Shown here: positions 12,212 through 20,681 of the stretch, piece by piece
Numbering within the stretch: position 1 is the stretch's first letter
Layout of the letters: each line of letters starts with the position of its first letter
From: a virus
Length of the DNA: 29,234 nucleotides
IMG/VR virus record: IMGVR_UViG_3300010396_000086
Location: 1 to 29,234 of that record
Strand: one strand, 5' to 3'
Translations under genes and position numbers: made by a program
Notes under the pieces: generated by a model
The model's input: only the letters and a program-made list of their open reading frames with translations
Told to the model about the DNA's origin: nothing
Database searches by the model: none

Positions 12212-13861
12212 CTATTTTGCGTTGTCCTGTTTGTTATAATCCTGTTGAGCGTTCTGGTCTGCGGGTATACCCTCGTCACTTGACGTTTTTAATTCTTTAG
12301 CTGCTTGTTTGATATTTGACATAGAATCTCCACCATTCAATACTTCTGTTGCCGCTTCAACAGTTGTTAGTGGCACGCTTTCAAAAGCTGATCCCAATTT
12401 CAACCTTTCTGCCTGCACTTCTTTTAGCGGGTCAATATGCGGTACTGGGGCGCCTACAAATCTTGCGTTTCTATAAGCATCAACTACCATATAATTTTTA
12501 GTAGATAATGCTGTTAAATATCCCGGCGCTTCTACTTTATTTGTAAGTACCTGCACATCAAGCCACAGGTTATAAATATTCTGATAAAATTGATCTGCGA
12601 ATTTTTTACGCTCTACATGAAGCGAATGCTCCCAATCTTTTATTGCTGCGCGGCTTGCGCTGTAATTACTGTCGTATTTACTCATTGCCACTTCGGGCGG
12701 TATTCCCACAGTAGCACATACCAACTCAATATTTACTTCATAGAACTCTTTAAAATGTAATTCATTTTCACTTTCAAGGCTTTCAAGCTTTGCGCCTATT
12801 GGCATATTTATAACAGTCTTATCGGTAGATGCCGCAACCCTATCAGCGAGTTTTTGATTATTTATATCGCGTGGTATATCATCAGCAGGATTACGGAAAC
12901 CGCTTGCCATTGCCAGGCGTTCAGTTAATGGATTTTCACCCGTGCTTGTTGCATCGTGATTTATTGCATAAGGTATCTTTTGCCGTTCTTCTGCGCTTCC
13001 TATAGTTGCCTCTTTATATCGCTCCATCTTCTTTGCAGTCTCCATTATAGCAGATATAAGAGGAATGCCACGTATAGTATCGAGCCTGTAACCTAAACCG
13101 TAAACAAGAAATGCGGCAACATTGTCATTAGCGCCTCGAGCCGGTATGCGTTCATAATCTGTGCCTGATAAACCACTACGGACATAATAAGCGACATGCT
13201 GCTCCCTGTCGTCGATCTCAACGCCTAAGCGAACCCTATTACCATTAGCGGCAACATAATCCACACCACGAAAATTTAAATTCATCGGAGTAGCAATATG
13301 CACACCGTCTATAAGCTGCACAGTAACATATCCATTTTCATAACGTTGGATAACAAGGCAGTCCCCTCCTATAACGGCATTTAAAAATGCTTCCTCCGCT
13401 TTTTTGTGTAGGTTTTTATTGTTTGAATAGTCTGAACGTGTTGAATTGGAATAAATCTTAAACCGGCTTTCTGTTATTTTATTAAAATCCTCTGTATTTA
13501 ATTTTATCTTTTCAGACGCTAATAAGTCGTCCTGCGGCTCACATTGAAGTTTTAAGCCTGAGCCAATAACCCACCGTGTATATCTTTTAACGACCGTCTG
13601 GCATATCTCGCTTTCAAGATATAACTGCCAGCTACGAAGACGTAAAGCGTTATGGTCTATTATATACTTTCTTATAGGCCCTATCTCACCTAAATTCTTT
13701 TCGCCATTATAGCCAACAAGGTAAATGTTATTATACCGTATATCATTCTCTAATATAGCGTTGGATGCTACTTTCGGAGCATCATTATTTATTTTCGGAT
13801 CACTGAAATTAAAAATGTCTTTTATCTCAGCTTTTATTTTTTGATAATTAATTAATCGCAT
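12212..13861 (-). CDS. Portal protein, lambda gpB family
   Basis: 549 residues forming the dodecameric ring through which DNA enters the head. Recognisable parts: the N-terminal region with ARSRDLVRNN-type sequence here reading HNALRLRSWQLYLES, then VVKRYTRWVIGSGLKLQ, the segment EAFLNAVIGGDCLVI, the stem region (RGIPLISAIMETAKKMERYK) and NYSASRAAIKDWEH near the wing/clip border, all as in lambda-type portals. The C-terminus is a Gln/Asn/Lys-rich tail. It overlaps the gpW-like gene by 10 bases, as gpW and gpB are neighbours in lambda. Its stop faces the antisense regulator gene. Confidence 0.9.
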   Translation of the reverse strand: MRLINYQKIKAEIKDIFNFSDPKINNDAPKVASNAILENDIRYNNIYLVGYNGEKNLGEIGPIRKYIIDHNALRLRSWQLYLESEICQTVVKRYTRWVIGSGLKLQCEPQDDLLASEKIKLNTEDFNKITESRFKIYSNSTRSDYSNNKNLHKKAEEAFLNAVIGGDCLVIQRYENGYVTVQLIDGVHIATPMNLNFRGVDYVAANGNRVRLGVEIDDREQHVAYYVRSGLSGTDYERIPARGANDNVAAFLVYGLGYRLDTIRGIPLISAIMETAKKMERYKEATIGSAEERQKIPYAINHDATSTGENPLTERLAMASGFRNPADDIPRDINNQKLADRVAASTDKTVINMPIGAKLESLESENELHFKEFYEVNIELVCATVGIPPEVAMSKYDSNYSASRAAIKDWEHSLHVERKKFADQFYQNIYNLWLDVQVLTNKVEAPGYLTALSTKNYMVVDAYRNARFVGAPVPHIDPLKEVQAERLKLGSAFESVPLTTVEAATEVLNGGDSMSNIKQAAKELKTSSDEGIPADQNAQQDYNKQDNAK

Positions 13862-14163
13862 CCTGTAAAGTTTTTGCCGTCAACCATCCGTATCATACGA
13901 CCGTTGAGTCTGTTAACATACATTTGTTTTAATCTCTCAAATGCGTTTATTGCCTGAAATATGTCCGCAACGTCCCGATACCTTGTTTGTATTTTTGTCT
14001 GCCCGTCATCAAGGTAATACTCGTTGAAATTAGCAGTACCGGCAGCCTTGGTAGCAGTAACTATCAATGCATCTATTATAGCCTGTATAGCTGTTATCTT
14101 ATCCTGTAATGTCTGGCAGGAATCAATGTATATATCTGCACTATTGTATATTACTGGCCCCAT
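13852..14163 (-). CDS. gpW-like head-tail joining or portal-adjacent protein (103 aa)
   Basis: A short helical protein with an N-terminal helix (SCQTLQDKITAIQAIIDALI), a middle hairpin (YYLDDGQTKIQTRYRDVAD) and a C-terminal helix (IFQAINAFERLKQMYVNRLN). The centre 'DGQTKIQTRYRDVADI..AI..FE' follows the pattern of lambda gpW, a small alpha-beta head-completion protein, and the gene directly precedes the portal gene just as W precedes B. It is longer than gpW (68 aa). Assignment is moderate. Confidence 0.55.
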   Translation of the reverse strand: MGPVIYNSADIYIDSCQTLQDKITAIQAIIDALIVTATKAAGTANFNEYYLDDGQTKIQTRYRDVADIFQAINAFERLKQMYVNRLNGRMIRMVDGKNFTGCD

Positions 14164-14164
14164 G

Positions 14165-14698
14165 TTATAATGTTTTTATCTTATTATTTTTTGCTGGTGT
14201 TATATCTGCGCTACTATCTGTTCCTAATGTTGTGGTAACTGCAGATGAACCGCCACCTGTTTGCACACCCGGATGAACATGAGAATTAAATATGGTTACA
14301 AAATTGTTAAAATCATTTTTCAACTGATTGAATGCTGTTTCCAGTTTGCTATATAGGACAGCATTGTCTGTTGTTCCGCCTAATTCTATTTGTCCATCGC
14401 CTGCTGCGTTATGCAGCCATATGTACGTTATCAAATTTCCATCATTATCAGTAGAATACAATCTAAATTCCCCTGGTTGTGCTAATTGTTGCTTATTTAA
14501 GTAGCCAATAATAACCGGTTCACCTTTTGTTACAGTATCACTAAACACAGCGATCATGTCTTTAACGGCTGAACTATCCAAACCATAAGGTGTTGCTTCG
14601 TCCGCTGTCTGCACATCGCTTTTGCCAAATCGCAATACTTTCATCACGCGATAACCGCCATCTAGCACACTATTTATCACAGACGTTAATATGCTCAT
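14165..14698 (-). CDS. Baseplate spike, Mu gp45-like
   Basis: 177 residues. The N-terminal part includes an OB-fold-like stretch (KVLRFGKSDVQTADEATPYG, EPVIIGYLNKQQLAQPGEFRLY), followed by a helix and a C-terminal tip with NSHVHPGVQTGGGSS. His140-x-His142 corresponds to the metal-binding tip motif of phage membrane-piercing spikes such as P2 gpV and Mu gp45, where trimer histidines hold an iron ion. It overlaps the hub gene by ATGA, and hub plus spike adjacency matches Mu gp44-gp45. Confidence 0.8.
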   Translation of the reverse strand: MSILTSVINSVLDGGYRVMKVLRFGKSDVQTADEATPYGLDSSAVKDMIAVFSDTVTKGEPVIIGYLNKQQLAQPGEFRLYSTDNDGNLITYIWLHNAAGDGQIELGGTTDNAVLYSKLETAFNQLKNDFNNFVTIFNSHVHPGVQTGGGSSAVTTTLGTDSSADITPAKNNKIKTL

Positions 14699-15726
14699 AG
14701 AAATATATTTTTAGGCGTTGTAGACGAATATACTTCCGGCAATGTGCATGTAAGCGTTGCCACCTGTGCGTTATTATCTCCTTTCAGTTCCACGCTTGTA
14801 ATAAAAAACTTTGTTTTCTTATAGATATACAGATCAGGGTTTGTAACTGTAATAATATTGTTCGGCCTAATGACTTTATTGTTTAGTGTCCACCTGTCAA
14901 GGTCTATAGTTAATGTAAGTCCTTTTAATTCCTCACTCAGCATATTCCTTGCACACAATGCAGTATCTACATCTGTTCCCGATGTCTGCCGTGTAACATG
15001 TGGCCTGAATGTACTGGTAACATAAGGATTAGAAAATGAAGATTGCCCGGCATTCCCTTTCCCTGTTTTTGTAGCTTGCTTTTGTAGTGTTATGCTACTG
15101 TGCATTCTTTGCCCGTCAAAATTCAACTCCATAGCAACATTAGGCATACCGTTAGTAAAATCAAATATAGGTTGCTGTGTTATTTTTGCTTGTGTCAATA
15201 ACAGGTTACCCATTTCGTCATGCGATAACATTACATGCTTTTGCCCTGCTAATTCACACAAATATGATTTTACAGTTTGTTTATCATCTGCGGTAGTGCT
15301 TTTATATACGCTATTTACATTACTTGATACCGAAGGATCAATAACAAGGTTCAACCCGAAAGGCTTTATTATTCTTTGTGCTATATTACCAAGAGACAAT
15401 CCTATCGCTTGTAATGGGTATGATGATGTAGGTATTTCGCAATCTTCAAGTACTCCCGTTTTTGAATAGCCTGATATTGTTACGCCACGTCTTACAGAAT
15501 CACTTTTGAATTTTGGGCTAAGTAATATACCTGTTATTAACCGTTCACCGTTATGATCTATGGTAACAGGCGAATATGAACCGGGTAAAAACATGGCTTT
15601 ATGGTCAGCATTGTTTGGGTCAAAATAGAAATCAAAAGAAAATGCGGATGCCACACTATCATAATGAAGCGCAACAGATACGTTATTGTATAAGTCTAAT
15701 TTTCTCGTTCCTATTTTCAATTCCAT
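14695..15726 (-). CDS. Baseplate hub protein, Mu gp44 (P)/P2 gpD-like
   Basis: 343 residues. The opening (LKIGTRKLDLYNNVSVALHYDS), the segment DHNGERLITGILLSPKFKSD, then SKTGVLEDCEIPTSSYPLQ and IAQRIIKPFGLNLVID match the T4 gp27/Mu gp44 hub family, trimers at the tail end on which the spike sits. A later part (GNLLLTQAKITQQPIFDFTNG and PNNIITVTNPDLYIYKKTKF) agrees. Positioned between the circularisation-domain gene and the spike, as in Mu. Confidence 0.85.
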   Translation of the reverse strand: MELKIGTRKLDLYNNVSVALHYDSVASAFSFDFYFDPNNADHKAMFLPGSYSPVTIDHNGERLITGILLSPKFKSDSVRRGVTISGYSKTGVLEDCEIPTSSYPLQAIGLSLGNIAQRIIKPFGLNLVIDPSVSSNVNSVYKSTTADDKQTVKSYLCELAGQKHVMLSHDEMGNLLLTQAKITQQPIFDFTNGMPNVAMELNFDGQRMHSSITLQKQATKTGKGNAGQSSFSNPYVTSTFRPHVTRQTSGTDVDTALCARNMLSEELKGLTLTIDLDRWTLNNKVIRPNNIITVTNPDLYIYKKTKFFITSVELKGDNNAQVATLTCTLPEVYSSTTPKNIFL

Positions 15727-16956
15727 TTAAACGTAGTATATAATTTGCCTGCCTTTTCTTAATAAAAGTTTCTCATTCAGTCCTATACCATTGTCGTTAA
15801 CAATCTTATCTATTGTGCTGTCGTCAGGTAATAACCCATATATAGAATTAGCCACTAAAATCACATTAGTGTCATTATCTAAATATGTTATCCTTTGTTG
15901 CTTTGAACTGGCCGCTATATCCAGTAATGCACTTACAGTATAACTAAGTAACTGGCTTAGAGCATTCAGCGCATCAGGATCAGGTATATAGCTATCGGGG
16001 CTACCACCATTAACTGTTTGTAATCCATCAAGACTTGTAACATAAGTATTATAATAGCCAACCAATGAATCAATAACAGATATAACCTGTGTAGTATTGG
16101 CGTAGTCATCAGTAATATTTGTAACTGATGCCATTAATAGCGTCGTTATGATTGTACCTGCGTTATTTTCATACAATTTTTTTGACGATGGGGACGAAAC
16201 ATTTACTATAGTAGAGCCGATAAAGTTTAATAAGTTGCCAAGCATCTGCACTCTGTTTACAACACTATCCACAAATGTTGCAGGTAATGATATTAAAGCC
16301 TGCATAACAGCAACAGCATTTAGCACGTTATCCGTTGCATCATCTATTGCAGCCAATGCGCTGTTATAAGCATTAAAGTATGTCGCAAAATCGTCTGAGC
16401 TTATAATAGATGATTTTATAGTATTAAAAAAGCCATTAACATTATTTGTCATGCTATTTATGTCGCCGGCTTTAGGATTGGGTACATCTGTAGCGAAAGT
16501 ATTTGCAAATAGAGTGTCACAATTAGCTTTATCATTAGTTATTTTATCCGGTGCTGATATGGTAACTATGTTGCCATCACTTAATAGCGTTTCAATAACA
16601 TTTGCAATAATTTTTGTAACATTATATTCAGCATTGTCATAAGTCATTGACACCGGCTGAACATACAACTGCCCATAATAAGGGTGTGATATTGTCCACG
16701 GTGCAGGATTAGCAGCCGATACTTCAAAAGATGATGACACGTCTAAATGATCGTCTCCCTGAAAATATATCTCTAACACATATTTCGTACCTCTTGGCGT
16801 ACCTCTGTAAACCAACGTCCCTGCAAGCTCCTTAAATTCAAAAGTCGCAATATTATATTCTATTCCTTTGGACGCATTAAGCCAGCTAACAGTATAGCTT
16901 GTGCCATCGCCGCATGTTATAGTGTAATCCTGCTGTACTTTATCTAACCAACTCAT
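15727..16956 (-). CDS. DNA-circularisation N-terminal domain protein, Mu gp43 (N)-like
   Basis: 409 residues. The first 110 residues (CGDGTSYTVSWLNASKGIEY, FKELAGTLVYRGTPRGTKYV, APWTISHPYYGQLYVQPVSM) resemble the 'DNA circularisation protein N-terminus' domain of Mu gene N, in fact a baseplate/tail component in current structural understanding. The rest is helical and Asp/Asn/Ser-rich with repeated ITT/VIS segments. It overlaps the Z-like gene by four bases and directly precedes the hub, as in Mu (N-P-45). Confidence 0.7.
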   Translation of the reverse strand: MSWLDKVQQDYTITCGDGTSYTVSWLNASKGIEYNIATFEFKELAGTLVYRGTPRGTKYVLEIYFQGDDHLDVSSSFEVSAANPAPWTISHPYYGQLYVQPVSMTYDNAEYNVTKIIANVIETLLSDGNIVTISAPDKITNDKANCDTLFANTFATDVPNPKAGDINSMTNNVNGFFNTIKSSIISSDDFATYFNAYNSALAAIDDATDNVLNAVAVMQALISLPATFVDSVVNRVQMLGNLLNFIGSTIVNVSSPSSKKLYENNAGTIITTLLMASVTNITDDYANTTQVISVIDSLVGYYNTYVTSLDGLQTVNGGSPDSYIPDPDALNALSQLLSYTVSALLDIAASSKQQRITYLDNDTNVILVANSIYGLLPDDSTIDKIVNDNGIGLNEKLLLRKGRQIIYYV

Positions 16957-17684
16957 TTTAATATTCTTTTCTTTGCTTCCTCAACAAAATATTGCTGTAG
17001 TTTGTTGCCGCTCGTTAAAGCTGCCTTTTCCATGAACGCTGTAGCTTTTGTCCTTACTTTGCGCCCTTGTTTTACTGCGAACATGGGCACAGACTTTACT
17101 ATAGTGTTTTTACCTTTCCTTACCACGCTACGGATCTGAAATAGTATTTTATTACCTTTGCTATTGCGCCTATTGCCAATCACCCAGCCGCCCTTACCAG
17201 CATGAACTGCGCTTTTGATAAACTTCTCTTTATCATTTTTACCTTGCGCCTTTTTACTATCTACTATCTTGCTTTTCACATCTGCTATACGTGCCTTTGC
17301 TTTAACATTTCGGTTCCAGCTTGTACCCGAACGAGCCTGCTTTAATGGTATAAATGACCTGCCTCCAATAACCCCTCCTTTTTCCTGCTCCTGCAGGTCT
17401 TCTATTGCATTCCCTTTACTTCTTAATGGCACAAAACCAACCTTTGACTGCATGGAATTAATATCAAATCCTAAAGCTGGCACAACTTTTGAATTAGCTT
17501 TGAAAAATGTAGGTTTTCGTTCTATGAAAGATTTTTTAGCGCTTGCAGGCATTGTATTGGTCTTTACGTCAAAAGCTGCCTTATTTAATGCAGTACGTAC
17601 AGATACAGGCAATGCCGACTTGTTTATCTTTTCAAGTTTGTTGGCAAAACCTACCAAAGCTTCCGTATCTATATTTATCTGCAT
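16953..17684 (-). CDS. Lambda gpZ-like minor tail/tail completion protein
   Basis: 243 residues, very basic (runs such as KKSFIERKPTFFK, VVRKGKNTIVKS, KQGRKVRTKA). The start (VGFANKLEKINKSALPVSVR, then TALNKAAFDVKTNT) and the end (KLQQYFVEEAKKRI) follow the gpZ/gpS-type tail completion pattern, in which a helix with paired LN..A residues is followed by an Arg/Lys-rich part that may contact DNA at the tail end. Here it is placed between a fibre-like gene and the baseplate genes rather than beside the connectors. Identification is moderate. Confidence 0.5.
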   Translation of the reverse strand: MQINIDTEALVGFANKLEKINKSALPVSVRTALNKAAFDVKTNTMPASAKKSFIERKPTFFKANSKVVPALGFDINSMQSKVGFVPLRSKGNAIEDLQEQEKGGVIGGRSFIPLKQARSGTSWNRNVKAKARIADVKSKIVDSKKAQGKNDKEKFIKSAVHAGKGGWVIGNRRNSKGNKILFQIRSVVRKGKNTIVKSVPMFAVKQGRKVRTKATAFMEKAALTSGNKLQQYFVEEAKKRILK

Positions 17685-18310
17685 TATATCTGCCTATAAC
17701 TTAATCCATCTAAATAAACTGTGCACGCTGCTGTTGATGTAACATTCAATGTTAATAATCCAGTAGTATCCATTGTCAACGTCACAGGCGTTAATGTACC
17801 TCCTATAGAAGCCATTGCTCCCATCTGCACTTTTTTAGATACAGGTGCTATCAATGTTGCCTGAAAAATTGGCGAAGTGCCACTTCCGCCCAATGCCGAT
17901 ATATGTACTTGTCCACAAAGATTAACAACGCTTGCAGGCGCTAATGAAAACAATCCACCAGGTGCTGATAATATTTGAAATGCTGCATTATTAAATGAAC
18001 CAGCCACATTAGCCCATGTATTAGAAATATCTGTTTGAAATACTAATCCTAAACTTTCAAAAGGGGGGAAAATAATATTCATTAAAGATTTTAGATATTG
18101 AAACCCATTACCTTCATCTTCTGGCAAATTATTTGGCGAAGTGCTTGTAAGTCGTAATATCTTAGCGAAAAATTGATGTATATCTCCTATAGTGCTTTCT
18201 TTTAAAGGAGTGCCCACAACCCCTGCCGGATCATCTTTTATCCTTCCATTAGGGAAGTTTGTAGGATCTGTCGTGTCTATGTTTGGATAATTTTGAATAC
18301 CTATTGCCAT
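17684..18310 (-). CDS. Probable short tail fibre or baseplate-associated protein (208 aa)
   Basis: The N-terminal 75 residues (NFPNGRIKDDPAGVVGTPLK, then IGDIHQFFAKILRLTS and NLPEDEGNGFQYLKSL) form a segment common in fibre-like proteins of Bacteroidota phages, probably the attachment part. The rest is beta-rich with many Thr/Ser/Gly residues (GTLTPVTLTMDTTGLLTLNV), ending YLDGLSYRQI. It comes directly after the gp48-like gene, the position of the fibre gene S in Mu. Receptor binding is inferred, not shown. Confidence 0.55.
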   Translation of the reverse strand: MAIGIQNYPNIDTTDPTNFPNGRIKDDPAGVVGTPLKESTIGDIHQFFAKILRLTSTSPNNLPEDEGNGFQYLKSLMNIIFPPFESLGLVFQTDISNTWANVAGSFNNAAFQILSAPGGLFSLAPASVVNLCGQVHISALGGSGTSPIFQATLIAPVSKKVQMGAMASIGGTLTPVTLTMDTTGLLTLNVTSTAACTVYLDGLSYRQI

Positions 18311-18311
18311 A

Positions 18312-19109
18312 TTATATGTAGTTTATGAATAAAAATCCTATTGTTTGTTGTGGTTTGATCTGTAATATTAATTGCCTGAACTCATCATGCCTACCTGCCA
18401 CAACCGTAGCAAATGTGCTAATAGTATTACCGGCTATAAAAAACGTACTTCTGTAATTACTTCCGAAATTGAACGGCTGATCTTTTGTTTCGTCAATATT
18501 ATTTGCAATTATTGTAATGTTATTTGCAGATGTTTGACCTGATTGTATCTGTCCTGATTGACAAAAATCTGATTCGGCCTTTAAATTTCCAGTTCCAACC
18601 ACTGAGCTTGGCGCTACTGCCATAAAGCCACCATGTCCATCGCTAAATATATTTTCATAAACAAATACATTAAATCCAGCGGCTTGTAATTGATCTTGCA
18701 GGTAATCATGAGCTTGTCGTGGTGCTACAGTGCCTGGGTATGCCATTTTTTGTGAAATGGCAGCTTTCATATCTGATAAAGTCACAAAGCCTGAATTAAA
18801 AATGCCTAATCTCCTATACCAATCGTTAGCATCGTCTATGGTGAAGTTGTTATTGTCAGGTAGTATATCATTTAAAACGCTTAAAGCATCCTGAAAAGCC
18901 TGATCTTCACTTAATGCCAAAGCTGCGTGTAATCTTGCCAGGTTTCCATTTAATGTGCTATCTATAATACTTGTTGTGCCATCCTCCGTTACTATATCTT
19001 CTACGCCATCTTCATCTATAAGCAATTTCGCATTGCCTACAGGCATTTTAAATGCTCTGCCTTTAGGGTAAAGTATACTCGATAGCCATAATAAAGTGTC
19101 GTTATACAT
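18312..19109 (-). CDS. Baseplate protein, Mu gp48 / DUF2313-like
   Basis: 265 residues. The N-terminus LLWLSSILYPKGRAFKMP is the typical 'L.LLPPGRAW' start of this family. The sequence then has ARLHAALALSEDQAFQ, and the wedge-like segment DDANDWYRRLGIFNSGFVTL, KAAISQKMAYPGTVAPRQ and YLQDQLQAAGFNVFVYEN. In Mu, gp48 works with gp47 to form the wedge of the baseplate. Here it overlaps the J-like gene by 8 bases. A beta-rich C-terminal extension (FRQLILQIKPQQTIGFLF) follows. Confidence 0.75.
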   Translation of the reverse strand: MYNDTLLWLSSILYPKGRAFKMPVGNAKLLIDEDGVEDIVTEDGTTSIIDSTLNGNLARLHAALALSEDQAFQDALSVLNDILPDNNNFTIDDANDWYRRLGIFNSGFVTLSDMKAAISQKMAYPGTVAPRQAHDYLQDQLQAAGFNVFVYENIFSDGHGGFMAVAPSSVVGTGNLKAESDFCQSGQIQSGQTSANNITIIANNIDETKDQPFNFGSNYRSTFFIAGNTISTFATVVAGRHDEFRQLILQIKPQQTIGFLFINYI

Positions 19110-20265
19110 AACTTACAGAATGCAGGTAAGGAATATTGCCAAGATCAAATACATAAGAAGTTTCAGGAGTAGAATTTATGTCAAGTGTTACGCTACTGAA
19201 AATAAGCCCTGGTATAGTATTTAATATGACGTTTATTATATTATTTGTACTTAAAATGTCATTTTTAGCAGTAATGGCATCAGCACCAGGTATAAAAGGC
19301 CGGATCGTTGATATAGCTTGTGTCAAGGCAGCTGTTATCAATGCCTGCTGTGCTGTTGTTATAGTTCCTCCGCTATTTATTGTTATGTCCACATTGTTTA
19401 TGATGATAGCGGCGACGTTAACTGCTAATACTCCTAATGGCTTACGGCCTTTGCCGGTTATTGGATCAGTTGCAATATCATTTGATACTGCTGTTAATAT
19501 TGTTGAAGTAGGTGTTCCTTTGCCGTCTGTGCTATCAGCAAGTATAGCCTCTACAAATACATTGATCTCATTTGGCAGGCCGCTTGCAGTATATGGATAT
19601 ATTTGCTGTACACCTGCAGCATCTGAACCCCATAACCGGTAATCTGCTGATGATCCACCCTCCGGATTAAGCCTGTAAGCCTGTAATGCTTTAGCCCTGT
19701 ATTGCTCTGTTGTTTCCGCATCTATTGGAGAAACAGCAACGCTTCCAACTACAGCGCCTGAATTTACATTTATTATTGGAGCAGTAGCCGTTAGTGTATC
19801 GCTTATATTCAAAGAAGATATCGTACCGCCAGTTAATGCCCTTAGTATTATTGTGCCAGTACCTGATGGCATTGTATATGCGGTATCGAGTATAAATAAA
19901 TAACCGGGATTTAAGCTGCTATCATCACTTTTAAATAAGGTCTGCGCGGGTATAACCGCACCCATTGCGCCAGTAACTGTGCAATTATATTGTGCCTGCG
20001 TTGCTGTGAATGGGTTTCTTCCAAGTTTTATAAGCCCAAACCTTTCAAGTGTGCCGCCTTGCGATGCAGGATCTGCAGTATCGACGAATATGTTTTTTTG
20101 CAAGTCTCCTATAGCGAGATAAAACAGCTTTAACTTAGCTGCCTGTACTGCTGCTTGTGCGCGTAAGAATGATTTACCGAAAGGTGAAACAGTGGCATTA
20201 AACTCGGTTTGAAGGTCTGCGAGAATATCATTATATAATTGCGATATAGTAGGAATATTTATCAT
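19102..20265 (-). CDS. Baseplate J-like protein, Mu gp47/P2 gpJ
   Basis: I start at ATG 20265, where the preceding TAA overlaps it as TAATG, giving 387 residues; 13 further residues are open upstream. Family features: IPTISQLYNDILADLQTEF at the start, ATQAQYNCTVTGAMGAVIPAQTLFK (in two parts) for the middle strand region, the segment SPIDAETTEQYRAKALQAYR, then SSADYRLWGSDAAGVQQIYP, and INVFVEA. These are diagnostic of baseplate J proteins that form the wedge dimers in contractile tails. The position after gp46 and before gp48 agrees with Mu. Confidence 0.9.
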   Translation of the reverse strand: MINIPTISQLYNDILADLQTEFNATVSPFGKSFLRAQAAVQAAKLKLFYLAIGDLQKNIFVDTADPASQGGTLERFGLIKLGRNPFTATQAQYNCTVTGAMGAVIPAQTLFKSDDSSLNPGYLFILDTAYTMPSGTGTIILRALTGGTISSLNISDTLTATAPIINVNSGAVVGSVAVSPIDAETTEQYRAKALQAYRLNPEGGSSADYRLWGSDAAGVQQIYPYTASGLPNEINVFVEAILADSTDGKGTPTSTILTAVSNDIATDPITGKGRKPLGVLAVNVAAIIINNVDITINSGGTITTAQQALITAALTQAISTIRPFIPGADAITAKNDILSTNNIINVILNTIPGLIFSSVTLDINSTPETSYVFDLGNIPYLHSVSYV

Positions 20266-20681
20266 TATACCTGATAATTTAAAAATGCTGTAGACGGGTT
20301 CCACTGCATGTAAAAAGTATTGCCATTTATTGTTATTTCTATATCAAGCCTGTCAGGATTAACGACAGAAGTAGTAACATCTACTGTAGTGCCGGAAATG
20401 TTTGACTTTAAAAAAGCAAGATCATTTTTTATTGCAGTTTCTATCTTTATCCTCCCGGCACTATTAAGTGTTACTTCACGCATAACCCTTTCAGTCTGAG
20501 AAGAAAAAAATACGCTGCTATCGTTGTTGGAAAATAATAGGTTATTGCCCCACCAATCACCATCACCACTGAACATTGCCAGGTATGGCATATTTTCAAA
20601 CCCTTCAACAATAGCCATATCATTGCCTTGTTGTAATAGGTCACCACCGTTCCCTGTTTCTATAATAAGTGCGTCTATCAT
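20265..20681 (-). CDS. Baseplate wedge protein, Mu gp46/T4 gp25-like
   Basis: 138 residues. The pattern DALIIETGNGGDLLQQGNDMAIVEG... with SGDGDWWGNNLLF and then TERVMREVTLNSAGRIKIET is typical of the GP46/gpW-gp25 family, whose lysozyme-like small subunit primes sheath polymerisation on the baseplate. The C-terminal strands (VVNPDRLDIEITINGNTFYM) agree. It overlaps the tape measure gene by four bases (ATGA) and the J-like gene by TAATG. Confidence 0.85.
   Translation of the reverse strand: MIDALIIETGNGGDLLQQGNDMAIVEGFENMPYLAMFSGDGDWWGNNLLFSNNDSSVFFSSQTERVMREVTLNSAGRIKIETAIKNDLAFLKSNISGTTVDVTTSVVNPDRLDIEITINGNTFYMQWNPSTAFLNYQV

Noticed and set aside
20266-20304. Upstream extension of the baseplate J gene by 13 codons
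   Set aside because: The TAATG junction at 20265 and the family's usual N-terminus (IPTISQLYNDIL) favour the shorter start.
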